Shown here: positions 29,355 to 38,345 of the stretch, one piece after another
Layout: the number at the start of each line of letters is the position of its first letter
Position numbering within the stretch: position 1 is the stretch's first letter
Source: Mediterraneibacter faecis JCM 15917
Lineage (GTDB): Bacteria; Bacillota; Clostridia; Lachnospirales; Lachnospiraceae
Length of the DNA stretch: 64,000 nt
Assembly: GCA_001312505.1 (NCBI GenBank)
Contig: BBDW01000001.1
Span: 1 to 64,000, forward strand
Reading direction: 5' to 3'
The notes under the pieces: model-generated
Database searches by the model: none
The model's input: the letters and a program-made list of their open reading frames with translations, nothing else
What the model was told of the DNA's origin: nothing
Made by a program: the position numbers and the translations under genes

Positions 29355-29939
29355 ATGAAAGTAATTGGAATCACGGGTGGAGTTGGCTCCGGAAAAAGTG
29401 AAGTTTTAAAATTTCTTGAACAGGAGTACGGTGCGGTAGTCTGCCAGATGGATGAAGTTGCAAAGCAGATCCAGAAGAAAGGGACACAGGCGTTTTCGAG
29501 AATCGTACAGGAATTTGGTGAACAGATTGTCGGAAACAATGGTGAACTGGATCGCATGAAACTTGGAAGCTGCGTATTTGCAGATGAGAAGAAATTACAA
29601 AGATTGAATGATATTGTGCATCCGGAAGTGCTGGAATGGGTTCGGAAAGATATCTTGAAGAAAAAAGAAGAGTGTTGTTCTTATTATATTGTAGAAGCAG
29701 CACTTCTTCCAGAAGTAGGAAAGGAACTGTGTGATGAATTATGGTATATTTACACAGATGAAGCGGTTCGGAGAGAACGACTGAAAAGTTCCAGACATTA
29801 TACGGATGAAAAGATCACCAGAATGATTGCTTCACAACCGGTAGAAGAAGTATTTCGAAAGGCATGCACAGTTGTAATTGATAATAGTGGAGACTTTGAA
29901 GCAACAAAGAGACAAATAGGAGATAGATTGAACAAATGA
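29355..29939 (+). CDS. coaE: Dephospho-CoA kinase
   Basis: 194 residues. Phosphorylates the 3'-OH of dephospho-CoA, the last step of CoA synthesis. P-loop GITGGVGSGKSEVL at residues about 5-18, Asp in CQMDEVAKQ, and LID-region VEAALLPEVG. polA followed by coaE is a common clostridial pair. The stop overlaps the next start by four bases (ATGA). Confidence 0.95.
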   Translation: MKVIGITGGVGSGKSEVLKFLEQEYGAVVCQMDEVAKQIQKKGTQAFSRIVQEFGEQIVGNNGELDRMKLGSCVFADEKKLQRLNDIVHPEVLEWVRKDILKKKEECCSYYIVEAALLPEVGKELCDELWYIYTDEAVRRERLKSSRHYTDEKITRMIASQPVEEVFRKACTVVIDNSGDFEATKRQIGDRLNK

Positions 29940-30734
29940 GAATGTGCAGTATTGCAAGCGGCAGCAGTGGAAACTGTATCTATGTAGGAAGTGATAATTC
30001 CCATCTTCTGATTGATACGGGGATTAGTAAGAAACGAATTGAAGAAGGTCTGAATAAGTTGGAAATTAAAGGGGACGAACTCGATGGGATTCTGATCACA
30101 CATGAACATTCGGATCATATTAAGGGACTTGGTGTGTTCAGCAGAAAGTACGAGATCCCAATTTATGCGACGCCGGGAACGATTGCAGGAATCAAAGAGT
30201 CTTCCAGTCTTGGAAAGATGCCGGAAGGACTTTTACATCCGATTAAGGCAGATCACCCATTTCAGCTTGGTGAACTGGACGTACACCCATTTGCCATTTC
30301 TCATGATGCAAATGAACCGTCAGGGTATCGTATTGAACAAGGCGGGAAGTCCGTAGCAGTTGCAACAGATCTTGGAAAATATGATGATTATACAGTGGAG
30401 AATCTGAAAAATCTGGATGCGATCCTTCTGGAAGCAAACCATGATATCCATATGCTGGAAGTCGGAGGATATCCATATTATCTGAAGCAGAGAATTCTTG
30501 GCGATCGCGGTCATTTATCAAATGAATTGTCAGGACAGCTTCTTTGTGATATACTACATGATAATCTGAAACACATCATGCTTGGTCATCTGAGCAAGGA
30601 GAACAATTACGCAAGACTTGCTTATGAGACAGTGAAGCTGGAAGTTACGCTTGCAGATAATGAATATAAAGGGGGAAGACCTGAATATGTTCGTTGCAAG
30701 CCGGGAATCAGTTTCGGATATTATTAATGTATAA
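29936..30734 (+). CDS. Metallo-beta-lactamase fold hydrolase, YycJ/WalJ type (altered C-terminus)
   Basis: About 265 residues. The HxHxDH metal motif is ITHEHSDHIKGLG, and further ligands lie in FAISHDANEPSGY and MLGHLSKENN. The start RMCSIASGSSGNCIYVG is typical of YycJ, linked in Bacillus to the WalKR cell-wall operon and to DNA repair-like exonuclease activity. As read, the frame stops at 30727 with the tail GGRPEYVRCKPG. If the five G at 30671-30675 are four, the tail becomes KGEDLNMFVASRESVSDI and ends at 30734, which looks like relatives. No early stop betrays this error. Confidence 0.85.
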
Positions 30735-30767
30735 AATTGAGTGAATCAAAGCGGAGGTACAGAAAGA

Positions 30768-31040
30768 ATGAAGAAATGTATTGTCACAGTACTTGGAGAA
30801 GACACAGTAGGAATTATTGCAAAAGTATGTACATATCTTGCGGAAAATGAAATCAATATTCTTGATATTTCACAGACAATTATTCAGGGATATTTCAACA
30901 TGATGATGATCGTAGATGTTGCGAAACTGAAGAAAGATTTCAAAGAAGTTTGTGATGAGATGGATGTACTTGGCAAAGAGATCGGTGTAACAATTCATTG
31001 TCAGAGAGAAGAGATTTTTGAGAAAATGCACCGTCTGTAA
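30768..31040 (+). CDS. ACT-domain protein (UPF0237 type)
   Basis: 90 residues forming one ACT domain: KKCIVTVLGEDTVGIIAKVC, then INILDISQTIIQGYFNMMM. ACT domains bind small ligands, often amino acids. This stand-alone type nearly always precedes a DUF711 gene, as here, 29 bases away, and is presumed to regulate it. ATG 30768 was chosen because GCGGAGGTAC precedes it. Confidence 0.88.
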   Translation: MKKCIVTVLGEDTVGIIAKVCTYLAENEINILDISQTIIQGYFNMMMIVDVAKLKKDFKEVCDEMDVLGKEIGVTIHCQREEIFEKMHRL

Positions 31041-31069
31041 GAAGTCGGAGATAAGGTGAGGATAGGACT

Positions 31070-32434
31070 ATGATTAATATGTATGAAGTATCAGAAACCA
31101 ATAAGATGATCGAAAGCGAGAACCTTGATGTCCGCACGATCACTCTTGGAATCAGTCTGTTGGACTGTGTGGATTCTGATCTGGATGAACTGAACCGTAA
31201 GATTTATGAGAAGATTACAACAGTTGCAAAAGATCTTGTATCTACAGGAAAAGACATTGAGAAAGAATTCGGAATTCCGATCGTAAATAAGAGAATTTCA
31301 ATTACACCTGTATCGCTTGTTGGAGCAGCAGCGTGTAAGACTCCGGAAGATTATGTGACAATCGCACGTACACTTGACCGCGCAGCGGAAAAAGTAGGTG
31401 TAAACTTCATTGGCGGATACTCCGCGCTTGTGTCGAAAGGAATGACACCAAGTGAAGAGAATCTGATCCGTTCAATCCCGCAGGCACTGGCCGAGACAGA
31501 GAGAATCTGTAGTTCCGTCAATGTGGGATCAACAAAGACAGGTATCAATATGGATGCAGTCCGTCTGTGCGGACAGATTGTGAAAGAAGCGGCAGAGGCA
31601 ACGAAAGACAGAGACTCTCTTGGTTGTGCAAAGCTTGTTATTCTTTGCAATGCACCGGATGATAACCCGTTTATGGCAGGTGCATTCCTCGGTGTGACTG
31701 AGGCAGATACGATTATTAATGTAGGTGTCAGCGGACCGGGAGTTGTAAAGAAAGCGATTGAAAAAGCACGTGGAAAAGGTTTTGAAGAGCTCTGTGAAAC
31801 AATTAAGAAAACGGCGTTTAAGATTACACGAGTAGGACAGCTTGTTGCAGGAGAGGCTTCTGAACGTCTTGGAATTCCATTTGGAATCATTGATCTTTCT
31901 CTTGCACCGACTCCGGCAGTTGGAGATAGTATTGCAGAGATTCTGGAGGAAATCGGACTGGAGCGCGTGGGTGCACCTGGAACAACAGCAGCACTTGCAA
32001 TGCTCAATGACCAGGTGAAGAAGGGCGGCGTTATGGCATCTTCTTATGTGGGTGGACTCAGCGGTGCATTTATTCCGGTCAGTGAAGATCAGGGAATGAT
32101 CGATGCAGTAAATGCAGGCTCTCTTACACTTGAGAAGTTAGAGGCAATGACATGTGTATGCTCTGTAGGACTTGATATGATCGCAATTCCTGGAAAGACA
32201 TCAGCAGCGACAATCTCAGGAATCATTGCAGATGAGATGGCAATTGGTATGGTCAATCAAAAGACAACAGCAGTGCGCCTGATTCCGGTTATCGGTAAAG
32301 ACGTTGGAGACGTGGCAGAATTTGGTGGACTGTTAGGTTATGCACCGATTATGCCGGTGAATGAATTTGGATGTGATGCGTTTATCAACAGACAGGGACG
32401 TATTCCGGCTCCAATTCATAGTTTTAAGAATTAA
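31070..32434 (+). CDS. DUF711 / UPF0210 family protein
   Basis: 454 residues, intact and full length. Gly-rich loops [34 protein letters not shown] and [18 protein letters not shown] match the PFL-like DUF711 family. A structural link to glycyl-radical enzymes has been suggested, but the activity is unknown. Pairs with the ACT-domain gene immediately upstream; the two almost certainly work together. Confidence 0.88.
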   Translation: MINMYEVSETNKMIESENLDVRTITLGISLLDCVDSDLDELNRKIYEKITTVAKDLVSTGKDIEKEFGIPIVNKRISITPVSLVGAAACKTPEDYVTIARTLDRAAEKVGVNFIGGYSALVSKGMTPSEENLIRSIPQALAETERICSSVNVGSTKTGINMDAVRLCGQIVKEAAEATKDRDSLGCAKLVILCNAPDDNPFMAGAFLGVTEADTIINVGVSGPGVVKKAIEKARGKGFEELCETIKKTAFKITRVGQLVAGEASERLGIPFGIIDLSLAPTPAVGDSIAEILEEIGLERVGAPGTTAALAMLNDQVKKGGVMASSYVGGLSGAFIPVSEDQGMIDAVNAGSLTLEKLEAMTCVCSVGLDMIAIPGKTSAATISGIIADEMAIGMVNQKTTAVRLIPVIGKDVGDVAEFGGLLGYAPIMPVNEFGCDAFINRQGRIPAPIHSFKN

Positions 32435-32448
32435 TAGGGAGAAATTTG

Positions 32449-33309
32449 ATGAGTAAAGTTGCAATTGTAACGGATAGTAATAGCGGTATAACACAGGAAC
32501 GTGGAAAAGAACTTGGGATTTTTGTCCTTCCGATGCCATTTTTTATTGATGGAGAACTTTATCTGGAGGATATCACACTTTCCCAGAGTGAGTTTTATGA
32601 AAAGCTCGGAGCAGATTCTGATATTTCAACATCACAGCCATCCCCCCCGGGAGAGGTCATGGATCTCTGGGATAAAGTTCTGGAAGAATATGATGAGCTT
32701 GTATGTATTCCGATGTCCAGTGGTTTGAGCAGCACATGTGCAACAGCTATTACTCTTGCAGCTGAATATGACGGACGTGTTCAGGTGGTTGATAATCAGA
32801 GAATTTCAGTTACACAGGAGCAGTCTGTTCTGGATGCAATGAATCTGCGTGAAGAAGGAAAGAGTGCAGCAGAGATCAAAGAAATACTGGAGAAAGAAAA
32901 ACTTCAGGCAAGTATTTATATTACGGTGGATACTTTAAAATACCTGAAAAAAGGTGGAAGAATCACACCGGCAGCGGCGGCAATCGGAACGGTGCTGAAC
33001 TTAAAGCCTGTTCTTCAGATCCAGGGAGAAAAGCTGGATGCATTTTCTAAAGCAAGAGGCTGGAAAACAGCGAAGAAGACAATGCTCAATGCAATAGAGA
33101 AAGATCTGAATGGACGCTTTGCCGATGTTAAGGATCAGATGGTTCTTGGCATGGCTTACACATGCAGTAAAGAAGAAGCACAGGAGTGGAAAGCAGAGAT
33201 CGAAGAAAGATTTCCGGGATATGAGATTATGGAAGGATCATTGTCATTGAGTGTGGCCTGCCATATTGGTCCGGGGGCACTGGCGATTACTTGCATGAAG
33301 AGATTGTAA
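32449..33309 (+). CDS. DegV family fatty-acid binding protein
   Basis: 286 residues. VAIVTDSNSGI at the start, STSQPSPPGEVMD, and the C-terminal HIGPGALAI are the three hallmark segments of DegV proteins, which bind a fatty acid and in several Firmicutes (FakB) present it to a fatty acid kinase. No fakA is close. The family motif is TSQPSPGE; the additional Pro here lies in a seven-C run (32642-32648). The five-G run in GPGALAI is correct, showing that not every long run is wrong. Confidence 0.92.
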   Translation: MSKVAIVTDSNSGITQERGKELGIFVLPMPFFIDGELYLEDITLSQSEFYEKLGADSDISTSQPSPPGEVMDLWDKVLEEYDELVCIPMSSGLSSTCATAITLAAEYDGRVQVVDNQRISVTQEQSVLDAMNLREEGKSAAEIKEILEKEKLQASIYITVDTLKYLKKGGRITPAAAAIGTVLNLKPVLQIQGEKLDAFSKARGWKTAKKTMLNAIEKDLNGRFADVKDQMVLGMAYTCSKEEAQEWKAEIEERFPGYEIMEGSLSLSVACHIGPGALAITCMKRL

Positions 33310-33312
33310 ACT

Positions 33313-33364
33313 GGTAACTGTGACGAAATGCGTAGCATTTTGGAAGTTGGCTCTGAACAGTTAC
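33313..33364. repeat. GTAACTGT inverted repeat after degV
   Basis: GGTAACTGT at 33314 and ACAGTTAC near 33356-33363 face each other across about 35 bases. It is related in its ends to the TTACTGTTCAC elements. Confidence 0.45.
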
Positions 33365-33388
33365 ATAATCTGTATTGGTGAGAGGTGG

Positions 33389-33428
33389 TACTGTTCACAC
33401 GTGGTGTGAGCAGTACTCTGCTTTTTTA
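33389..33428 (+). terminator. Terminator of degV formed by a TACTGTTCAC hairpin
   Basis: GTACTGTTCACAC and GTGTGAGCAGTAC form a 13-bp stem with a three-base loop, followed by TCTGCTTTTTTAG. The stem sequence is that of the dispersed repeat family, here serving as a rho-independent terminator. Confidence 0.75.
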
Positions 33429-33438
33429 GGAGAATATT

Positions 33439-34726
33439 ATGAAAATAGTTGGTCTTATTACAGAATATAATCCATTTCACAATGGACATCTTTATCATAT
33501 TAAAGAATCTTTGCGTGTAACCGGTGCAGATGCAGCCGTTGTTGTTATGAGTGGTGACTATGTGCAGCGGGGAACACCTGCAATCATGCCTAAAAGGATA
33601 CGTGCAGAGATGGCACTGATGTGTGGTGCTGGAGCTGTCTTTGAACTTCCGGTCTGTTATGCGACGGGATCTGCGGAGCTTTTTGCACTTGGATCCGTAT
33701 CTCTTTTAGAGTCTCTTGGAATTGTTGATTCTATCTGTTTTGGCAGTGAATGTAATGATCTCCCAATCTTGGAACAGCTTGCAGAACTACTTCTTGAAGA
33801 ACCTGAAGCCTACCAGATTCTGTTGAAAGATTATCTGAAACAAGGGATGTCTTTTCCACGCGCCAGACAGGAAGCAATTCTTTCTTATACAGAAGATCCT
33901 CGGTTTGCAGAGATTTTAAGAAATCCGAACAATATTTTGGGGGATTGAATATTTGAAAGCAATCAAAAAACTTGGAAGCAGGATGGAACCTTATACGATT
34001 GCAAGGCGTGGTGCACAGTATCATGATGAAGAACTGGACAGTGATTACAGTTCCGCTACGGCAATTCGTTCACTGCTTGCTTATTCAAGTTCATCTTTCA
34101 ATACAGAACCAGTAGAAGGAAATTACGATGAGCTTTCGTTTTCGGGAATACTGTCAGAGTTGGAAAACCAGGTTCCAAAATGTTGTCTGGAACTTTTGAA
34201 GGATTATCATAAAGTACAGTATCCGATTTCACAGAATGATTTTTCTCTGATTTTGAAATATAAACTATTAAATAAACAGCCAGAAAGTCTGGTTCGATAT
34301 GTGGATGTCTCTCCGGAGATTGCATCCAGAATTGCGAATCAGTTAAACAACTTTTTTAATTATAAACAGTTCTGTGATTTGTTAAAAACACGAGAACTTA
34401 CGCAGACCCGAGTTAACCGGGCATTGCTTCATATTATGCTTGGAACGAAAAAGGCAAATGTGGAAGAATATATTGACAATGGCTATCATATGTATGCACG
34501 TCTGCTTGGTTTTCGAAAAGACAATGCAAAGCTTTTGACAGCTATGTCAAAGGAAAGCAGTCTTCCGGTTTTGACGAAAATGTCTGAAATTGACGATCTT
34601 CCGGAACTTGGTCAGAAAATGCTCAGACATGATATGCTTGCTTCAAATCTGTATACCTCAGTGGTGACGGATAAGTTTAAGACGGCGTTTCAGAATGAAT
34701 ATAAGCAAGGGGTTTTGAAGGTGTAA
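33439..34726 (+). CDS. tmcAL: tRNA(Met) cytidine acetate ligase (frameshifted)
   Basis: 428 residues after repair. It forms N4-acetylcytidine at the wobble position of elongator tRNA-Met from acetate and ATP. The nucleotidyltransferase motif VGLITEYNPFHNGHLYHI at the start and VVVMSGDYVQRGTPAI are diagnostic (formerly YlbM). The frame is lost in a five-G run (33939-33943): four G give NNILGIEYLKAIKKLGSRM. Own ribosome site TTTAGGAGAAT. Confidence 0.92.
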
Positions 34727-34728
34727 AT

Positions 34729-34780
34729 TTTAATAAGAGCCAGAACAGTTGTCGTGAGAGGTGACTGTTCTGGCTCGTAA
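34729..34780 (+). terminator. Terminator after tmcAL (same type as after pyk)
   Basis: TAATAAGAGCCAGAACAGTT pairs with ACTGTTCTGGCTCGTAA. The stem is nearly identical to 22893-22949, with a different loop. Confidence 0.75.
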
Positions 34781-34878
34781 TGTTCTTGGAAAAAAACAAT
34801 GTTTGATAAAATTGTAACAATCTCACAAATATCCTATTACAAAGTTCGGATTGTATTTGAAAATGCACATAAAATGAC

Positions 34879-34907
34879 TTGTATACAAAAAACGATTGAG
34901 TTATAAT
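34879..34907 (+). promoter_or_regulatory. Promoter of pta
   Basis: TTGTAT (34879-34884) and TATAAT (34902-34907) with a 17-base spacer, about 40 bases before the pta start. Confidence 0.75.
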
Positions 34908-34945
34908 AGGACTAAGTGAGATAAAAAGAAAGGTGGCATTAAATC

Positions 34946-35941
34946 ATGGGATTTATTGATGAAATCAAAGCAAGAGCGAAAGCTTGCAAAAAGACAATCG
35001 TTCTTCCGGAGACAGAGGACGAAAGAACTTACAAAGCAGCAGAGACAGTACTGAAAGAAGGACTCGCTGATCTGGTGCTTGTAGGAAGCAAAGAGGAGAT
35101 TGAGAAGAACAAAGGTACATACGACATCTCCGGTGCAACAATCGTAGATCCTGCAACAGATGCAAGAACAGAAGGATATATTGCAAAACTTGTTGAGTTA
35201 AGACAGAAAAAGGGAATGACTCCTGAGCAGGCAAAAGAACTGCTTCTTAGTAACTACTTATACTATGGTGTAATGATGGTTAAGATGGGTGATGCAGACG
35301 GAATGGTATCCGGAGCATGCCACTCTACAGCAGATACACTTCGTCCATGCCTTCAGATCCTGAAGACAAAACCGGGAACAAAGCTCGTATCCGCATTCTT
35401 CCTTATGGTAGTACCGAACTGCGACATGGGAGCAAACGGAACATTTATCTTTGCTGATGCAGGACTTGAGCAGAATCCAGATCCGGAGAAACTTGCGAAC
35501 ATCGCTATTTCATCCGCAGATTCTTTCAAACTGCTTGTTGAGAAAGAGCCAGTTGTTGCTATGCTTTCTCACTCAACAAAGGGAAGTGCTAAGCATGCAG
35601 ATGTAGATAAAGTTGTTGAGGCAACAAAGATCGCTCAGGAACTCGCACCAGAGCTTGCTCTTGACGGAGAACTTCAGCTTGATGCAGCTATCGTTCCATC
35701 CGTCGGGGAATCTAAAGCACCGGGAAGCAAGGTTGCAGGACATGCTAACGTACTTGTATTCCCAGACCTTGATGCTGGTAATATTGGATACAAACTTGTT
35801 CAGAGACTTGCTAAAGCAGAAGCTTACGGTCCTCTGACACAGGGAATCGCCGCTCCGGTTAACGACCTTTCCCGTGGATGCAGCGCTGAAGATATCGTAG
35901 GCGTTGTAGCTATCACAGCTGTACAGGCACAGGCTGAATAA
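34946..35941 (+). CDS. pta: Phosphate acetyltransferase
   Basis: 331 residues, the short form without N-terminal regulatory domain. Exchanges acetyl-CoA and phosphate for acetyl phosphate. VLPETEDERTYKAAE at the start, MVSGACHSTADTLRP, and the C-terminal NVLVFPDLDAGNIGYKLVQR are conserved. Followed by ackA, forming the acetate-producing ATP pathway typical of gut fermenters. Confidence 0.97.
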   Translation: MGFIDEIKARAKACKKTIVLPETEDERTYKAAETVLKEGLADLVLVGSKEEIEKNKGTYDISGATIVDPATDARTEGYIAKLVELRQKKGMTPEQAKELLLSNYLYYGVMMVKMGDADGMVSGACHSTADTLRPCLQILKTKPGTKLVSAFFLMVVPNCDMGANGTFIFADAGLEQNPDPEKLANIAISSADSFKLLVEKEPVVAMLSHSTKGSAKHADVDKVVEATKIAQELAPELALDGELQLDAAIVPSVGESKAPGSKVAGHANVLVFPDLDAGNIGYKLVQRLAKAEAYGPLTQGIAAPVNDLSRGCSAEDIVGVVAITAVQAQAE

Positions 35942-36057
35942 TTGTAATTGTTTACAGATTTTTTAAAATAGTTACGGGTAATCAAAAGAAACAAAGAGGG
36001 TAGTGTGAGCTGCCCTCGGATAATAATAATAAGGTTTTTTCAGGAGGAAAAAAGAAA

Positions 36058-37254
36058 ATGAACGTATTAGTAATCAACTGCGGAAGCTCATCTCTGAAAT
36101 TCCAGCTGATCAACGCTGAGACAGAGAATGTACTTGCAAAAGGACTTTGTGAGAGAATTGGAATCGACGGACGTCTGACATATCAGCCGGCTGGCGGAGA
36201 GAAAGAGAAATCTGATCTGGCTATGCCAACTCATACAGAAGCAATTCAGTTTGTAATTGATGCTCTGACAAATGAGAAGACAGGAGTTGTTAAGAGCCTT
36301 GATGAGATCGGAGCAGTTGGACACCGTCTCGTACATGGTGGAGAGAAGTTTGCTTCATCTGTAGTAATCACAGACGAAGTAAAAAAAGCAGTAGAAGAGT
36401 GTAATGATCTTGCACCGCTTCATAACCCGGCAAACTTGATCGGTGTTGCAGCATGTGAGAAACTGATGCCAGGAACACCTATGGTTGCAGTATTTGATAC
36501 AGCTTTCCATCAGACAATGCCGGAGAAGGCTTATATGTATGGACTTCCATATGAGTACTATGAGAAATACAAAGTAAGACGTTACGGTTTCCACGGAACA
36601 AGCCACAGCTTCGTATCTAAGAGAGCAGCAGAAGTAATGGGAAAATCTTACGATGAAGTAAAGACAATTGTATGCCACCTCGGAAATGGATCCAGTGTAA
36701 GTGCTGTTCTTAACGGAAAATGTGTAGATACTTCTATGGGACTTACTCCACTTGAAGGACTTGTAATGGGAACACGTTCAGGTGATATCGATCCTGCAAT
36801 CATGGAGTTCATTGCTAAGAAAGAGAACCTTGACATTGAAGGTGTTATGGAAGTACTGAACAAAAAGTCTGGTGTATTTGGAATTTCAGGCGGACTTTCA
36901 AGTGACTTCCGTGACCTGACAGACGCTATGAATGCCGGAGATAAGAAAGCTAAGATCGCTATGGATGTATTCTCATACAGAGTAGCAAAATACATCGGAT
37001 CTTACGCTGCAGCTATGAATGGTGTAGATGACATCGTATTTACAGCTGGTATCGGTGAGAACGATGATTATGTAAGGGAAGAAGTATGTAAATACCTTGG
37101 ATACCTTGGAGTAGACTTCGATTCAGAAGCGAATGCAGGACTCAGAGGAAAAGAAGCTGAGCTTACAAAAGAAGGATCAAAGGTTAAAGTATTTGTTATT
37201 CCTACAAACGAAGAGCTTGCAATCGCCCGTGAGACATTAGCGCTTGTAAAATAA
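36058..37254 (+). CDS. ackA: Acetate kinase
   Basis: 398 residues, intact. Makes ATP and acetate from acetyl phosphate. NCGSSSLKFQLI at the N-terminus, VFDTAFHQTMPEKAY, RRYGFHGTSH, HLGNGSSV and FTAGIGEND are the ASKHA-kinase motifs. AGGAGG ribosome site just before ATG. A small GAGGGTAG/CTGCCCTC hairpin lies between pta and ackA and may trim the transcript. Confidence 0.98.
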   Translation: MNVLVINCGSSSLKFQLINAETENVLAKGLCERIGIDGRLTYQPAGGEKEKSDLAMPTHTEAIQFVIDALTNEKTGVVKSLDEIGAVGHRLVHGGEKFASSVVITDEVKKAVEECNDLAPLHNPANLIGVAACEKLMPGTPMVAVFDTAFHQTMPEKAYMYGLPYEYYEKYKVRRYGFHGTSHSFVSKRAAEVMGKSYDEVKTIVCHLGNGSSVSAVLNGKCVDTSMGLTPLEGLVMGTRSGDIDPAIMEFIAKKENLDIEGVMEVLNKKSGVFGISGGLSSDFRDLTDAMNAGDKKAKIAMDVFSYRVAKYIGSYAAAMNGVDDIVFTAGIGENDDYVREEVCKYLGYLGVDFDSEANAGLRGKEAELTKEGSKVKVFVIPTNEELAIARETLALVK

Positions 37255-37318
37255 TTGAAGAAATCTTAATTTGAGAAAGTGTATACGATAGTGATCTATA
37301 AAGATTATATCGTATATG

Positions 37319-37370
37319 AGCGCAGGACTGAGGTGCCAAGAGAGCAGTTCAGTCCTGCTTTTGCGCATAG
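37319..37370 (+). terminator. Terminator after ackA
   Basis: GCGCAGGACTGA pairs with TCAGTCCTGC, followed by TTTTGCGC. A second weak stem (ATACGAT/ATCGTAT) precedes it. Confidence 0.75.
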
Positions 37371-37438
37371 AAGAAACAAAAATGTATCCAATACATTTTG
37401 CTCTTCATAATATTTTTAATAGAAATTATAAATATCTG

Positions 37439-37466
37439 TTGACAAACATTTTTTCCATGATATAAT
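37439..37466 (+). promoter_or_regulatory. Promoter of the yceD-rpmF-plsX operon
   Basis: TTGACA (37439-37444) and TATAAT (37461-37466), both consensus. The spacer is 16 bases and contains a T run, where one base may be missing as elsewhere in this sequence. Confidence 0.8.
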
Positions 37467-37495
37467 AGTTTAGGTATGAATAGGAGAAATACATT

Positions 37496-38029
37496 ATGTT
37501 GATTAACCTATCAGACGTTTTGTCAGACCAGCATAAGACGGTTGAAGAAACTGTGCGGCTGGAGATGGAAGAGATCCGGTTACAATCCGGAACCTACCCC
37601 CCCATTATCAGCAAGGAGCCGGTTCATGTTAAAGTAGAGCATATAAGGGGAAAAGAACTGCTCATCACAGCTGAGACCAGATTGAGTGTCATGATTCCAT
37701 GTGACCGTTGTCTGGAGGATGTGAAACGGGAGTTTGAACTGAATTGTGTGAAACATGTGGACGTAGGCCTCTCCGACGCAGAACTGACAGAGGAGCTGGA
37801 TGAATCAAACTTTATTGACGGATATCATCTTGACGTGGACAAACTGCTCTTTCATGAGATTTTGTCGAGCTGGCCGACGAAAGTACTTTGCAGGGAAGAC
37901 TGCAAGGGATTATGCAATGTATGCAGTCAGAATTTAAATACGGGGGGGTCTTGTAACTGTGAAGATACAGGGCTTGATCCGAGAATGTCAGTTGTCCGTG
38001 ACTTATTTAAGAATTTTAAGGAGGTGTAA
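37496..38029 (+). CDS. yceD: YceD/DUF177 family protein
   Basis: 177 residues. A presumed metal-binding protein associated with 50S precursor 23S rRNA handling; nearly always upstream of rpmF, as here, three bases before it. Two Cys pairs are visible: CDRCLEDVK, and CREDCKGLCNVC. Two Gly/Pro additions are suspected: TYPPII (seven-C run 37597-37603) and NTGGSC (seven-G run 37942-37948), against expected TYPII and NTGSC. Confidence 0.88.
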   Translation: MLINLSDVLSDQHKTVEETVRLEMEEIRLQSGTYPPIISKEPVHVKVEHIRGKELLITAETRLSVMIPCDRCLEDVKREFELNCVKHVDVGLSDAELTEELDESNFIDGYHLDVDKLLFHEILSSWPTKVLCREDCKGLCNVCSQNLNTGGSCNCEDTGLDPRMSVVRDLFKNFKEV

Positions 38030-38032
38030 CCT

Positions 38033-38212
38033 ATGTCAATCTGTCCAAAGAATAAATCTTCAAAAGCAAGAAGAGATAAAAGAAGAGCTAACTGGAAGAT
38101 GAGCGCACCGAATCTGGTGAAATGCAGCAAGTGCGGCGAGCTTATGATGCCACACCGTGTATGTAAGGCGTGTGGATCTTACAACAAGCGCGAGATCGTT
38201 TCAGTTGACTAA
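38033..38212 (+). CDS. rpmF: 50S ribosomal protein bL32
   Basis: 59 residues. Basic N-terminus MSICPKNKSSKARRDKRRAN and the zinc-binding pairs CSKCGE and CKACGS, the zinc form of bL32. GGAGG precedes the ATG. A terminator-like hairpin follows. Confidence 0.97.
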   Translation: MSICPKNKSSKARRDKRRANWKMSAPNLVKCSKCGELMMPHRVCKACGSYNKREIVSVD

Positions 38213-38253
38213 TGATCAATAAGATATTGAGTGTACTGCGAACAGAACACTTG

Positions 38254-38288
38254 AAGGCGTAAAAACTTTGTGTTTTACGCCTTTTTTA
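38254..38288 (+). terminator. Terminator between rpmF and plsX
   Basis: AAGGCGTAAAA pairs with TTTTACGCC around a short loop, followed by TTTTTT. It lies inside an otherwise continuous operon, so plsX and below may be partly attenuated or use another promoter. Confidence 0.8.
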
Positions 38289-38345
38289 TTGATTTTTATA
38301 CTGATATCCAGTAGAATAATTTCAGTAGCGCAAGGAGGAAATGAT

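Noticed and set aside
33439-34726. tmcAL, galT, rarA and others as real pseudogenes
   Set aside because: Each carries a single run-length fault with no other decay, and both halves are fully conserved.
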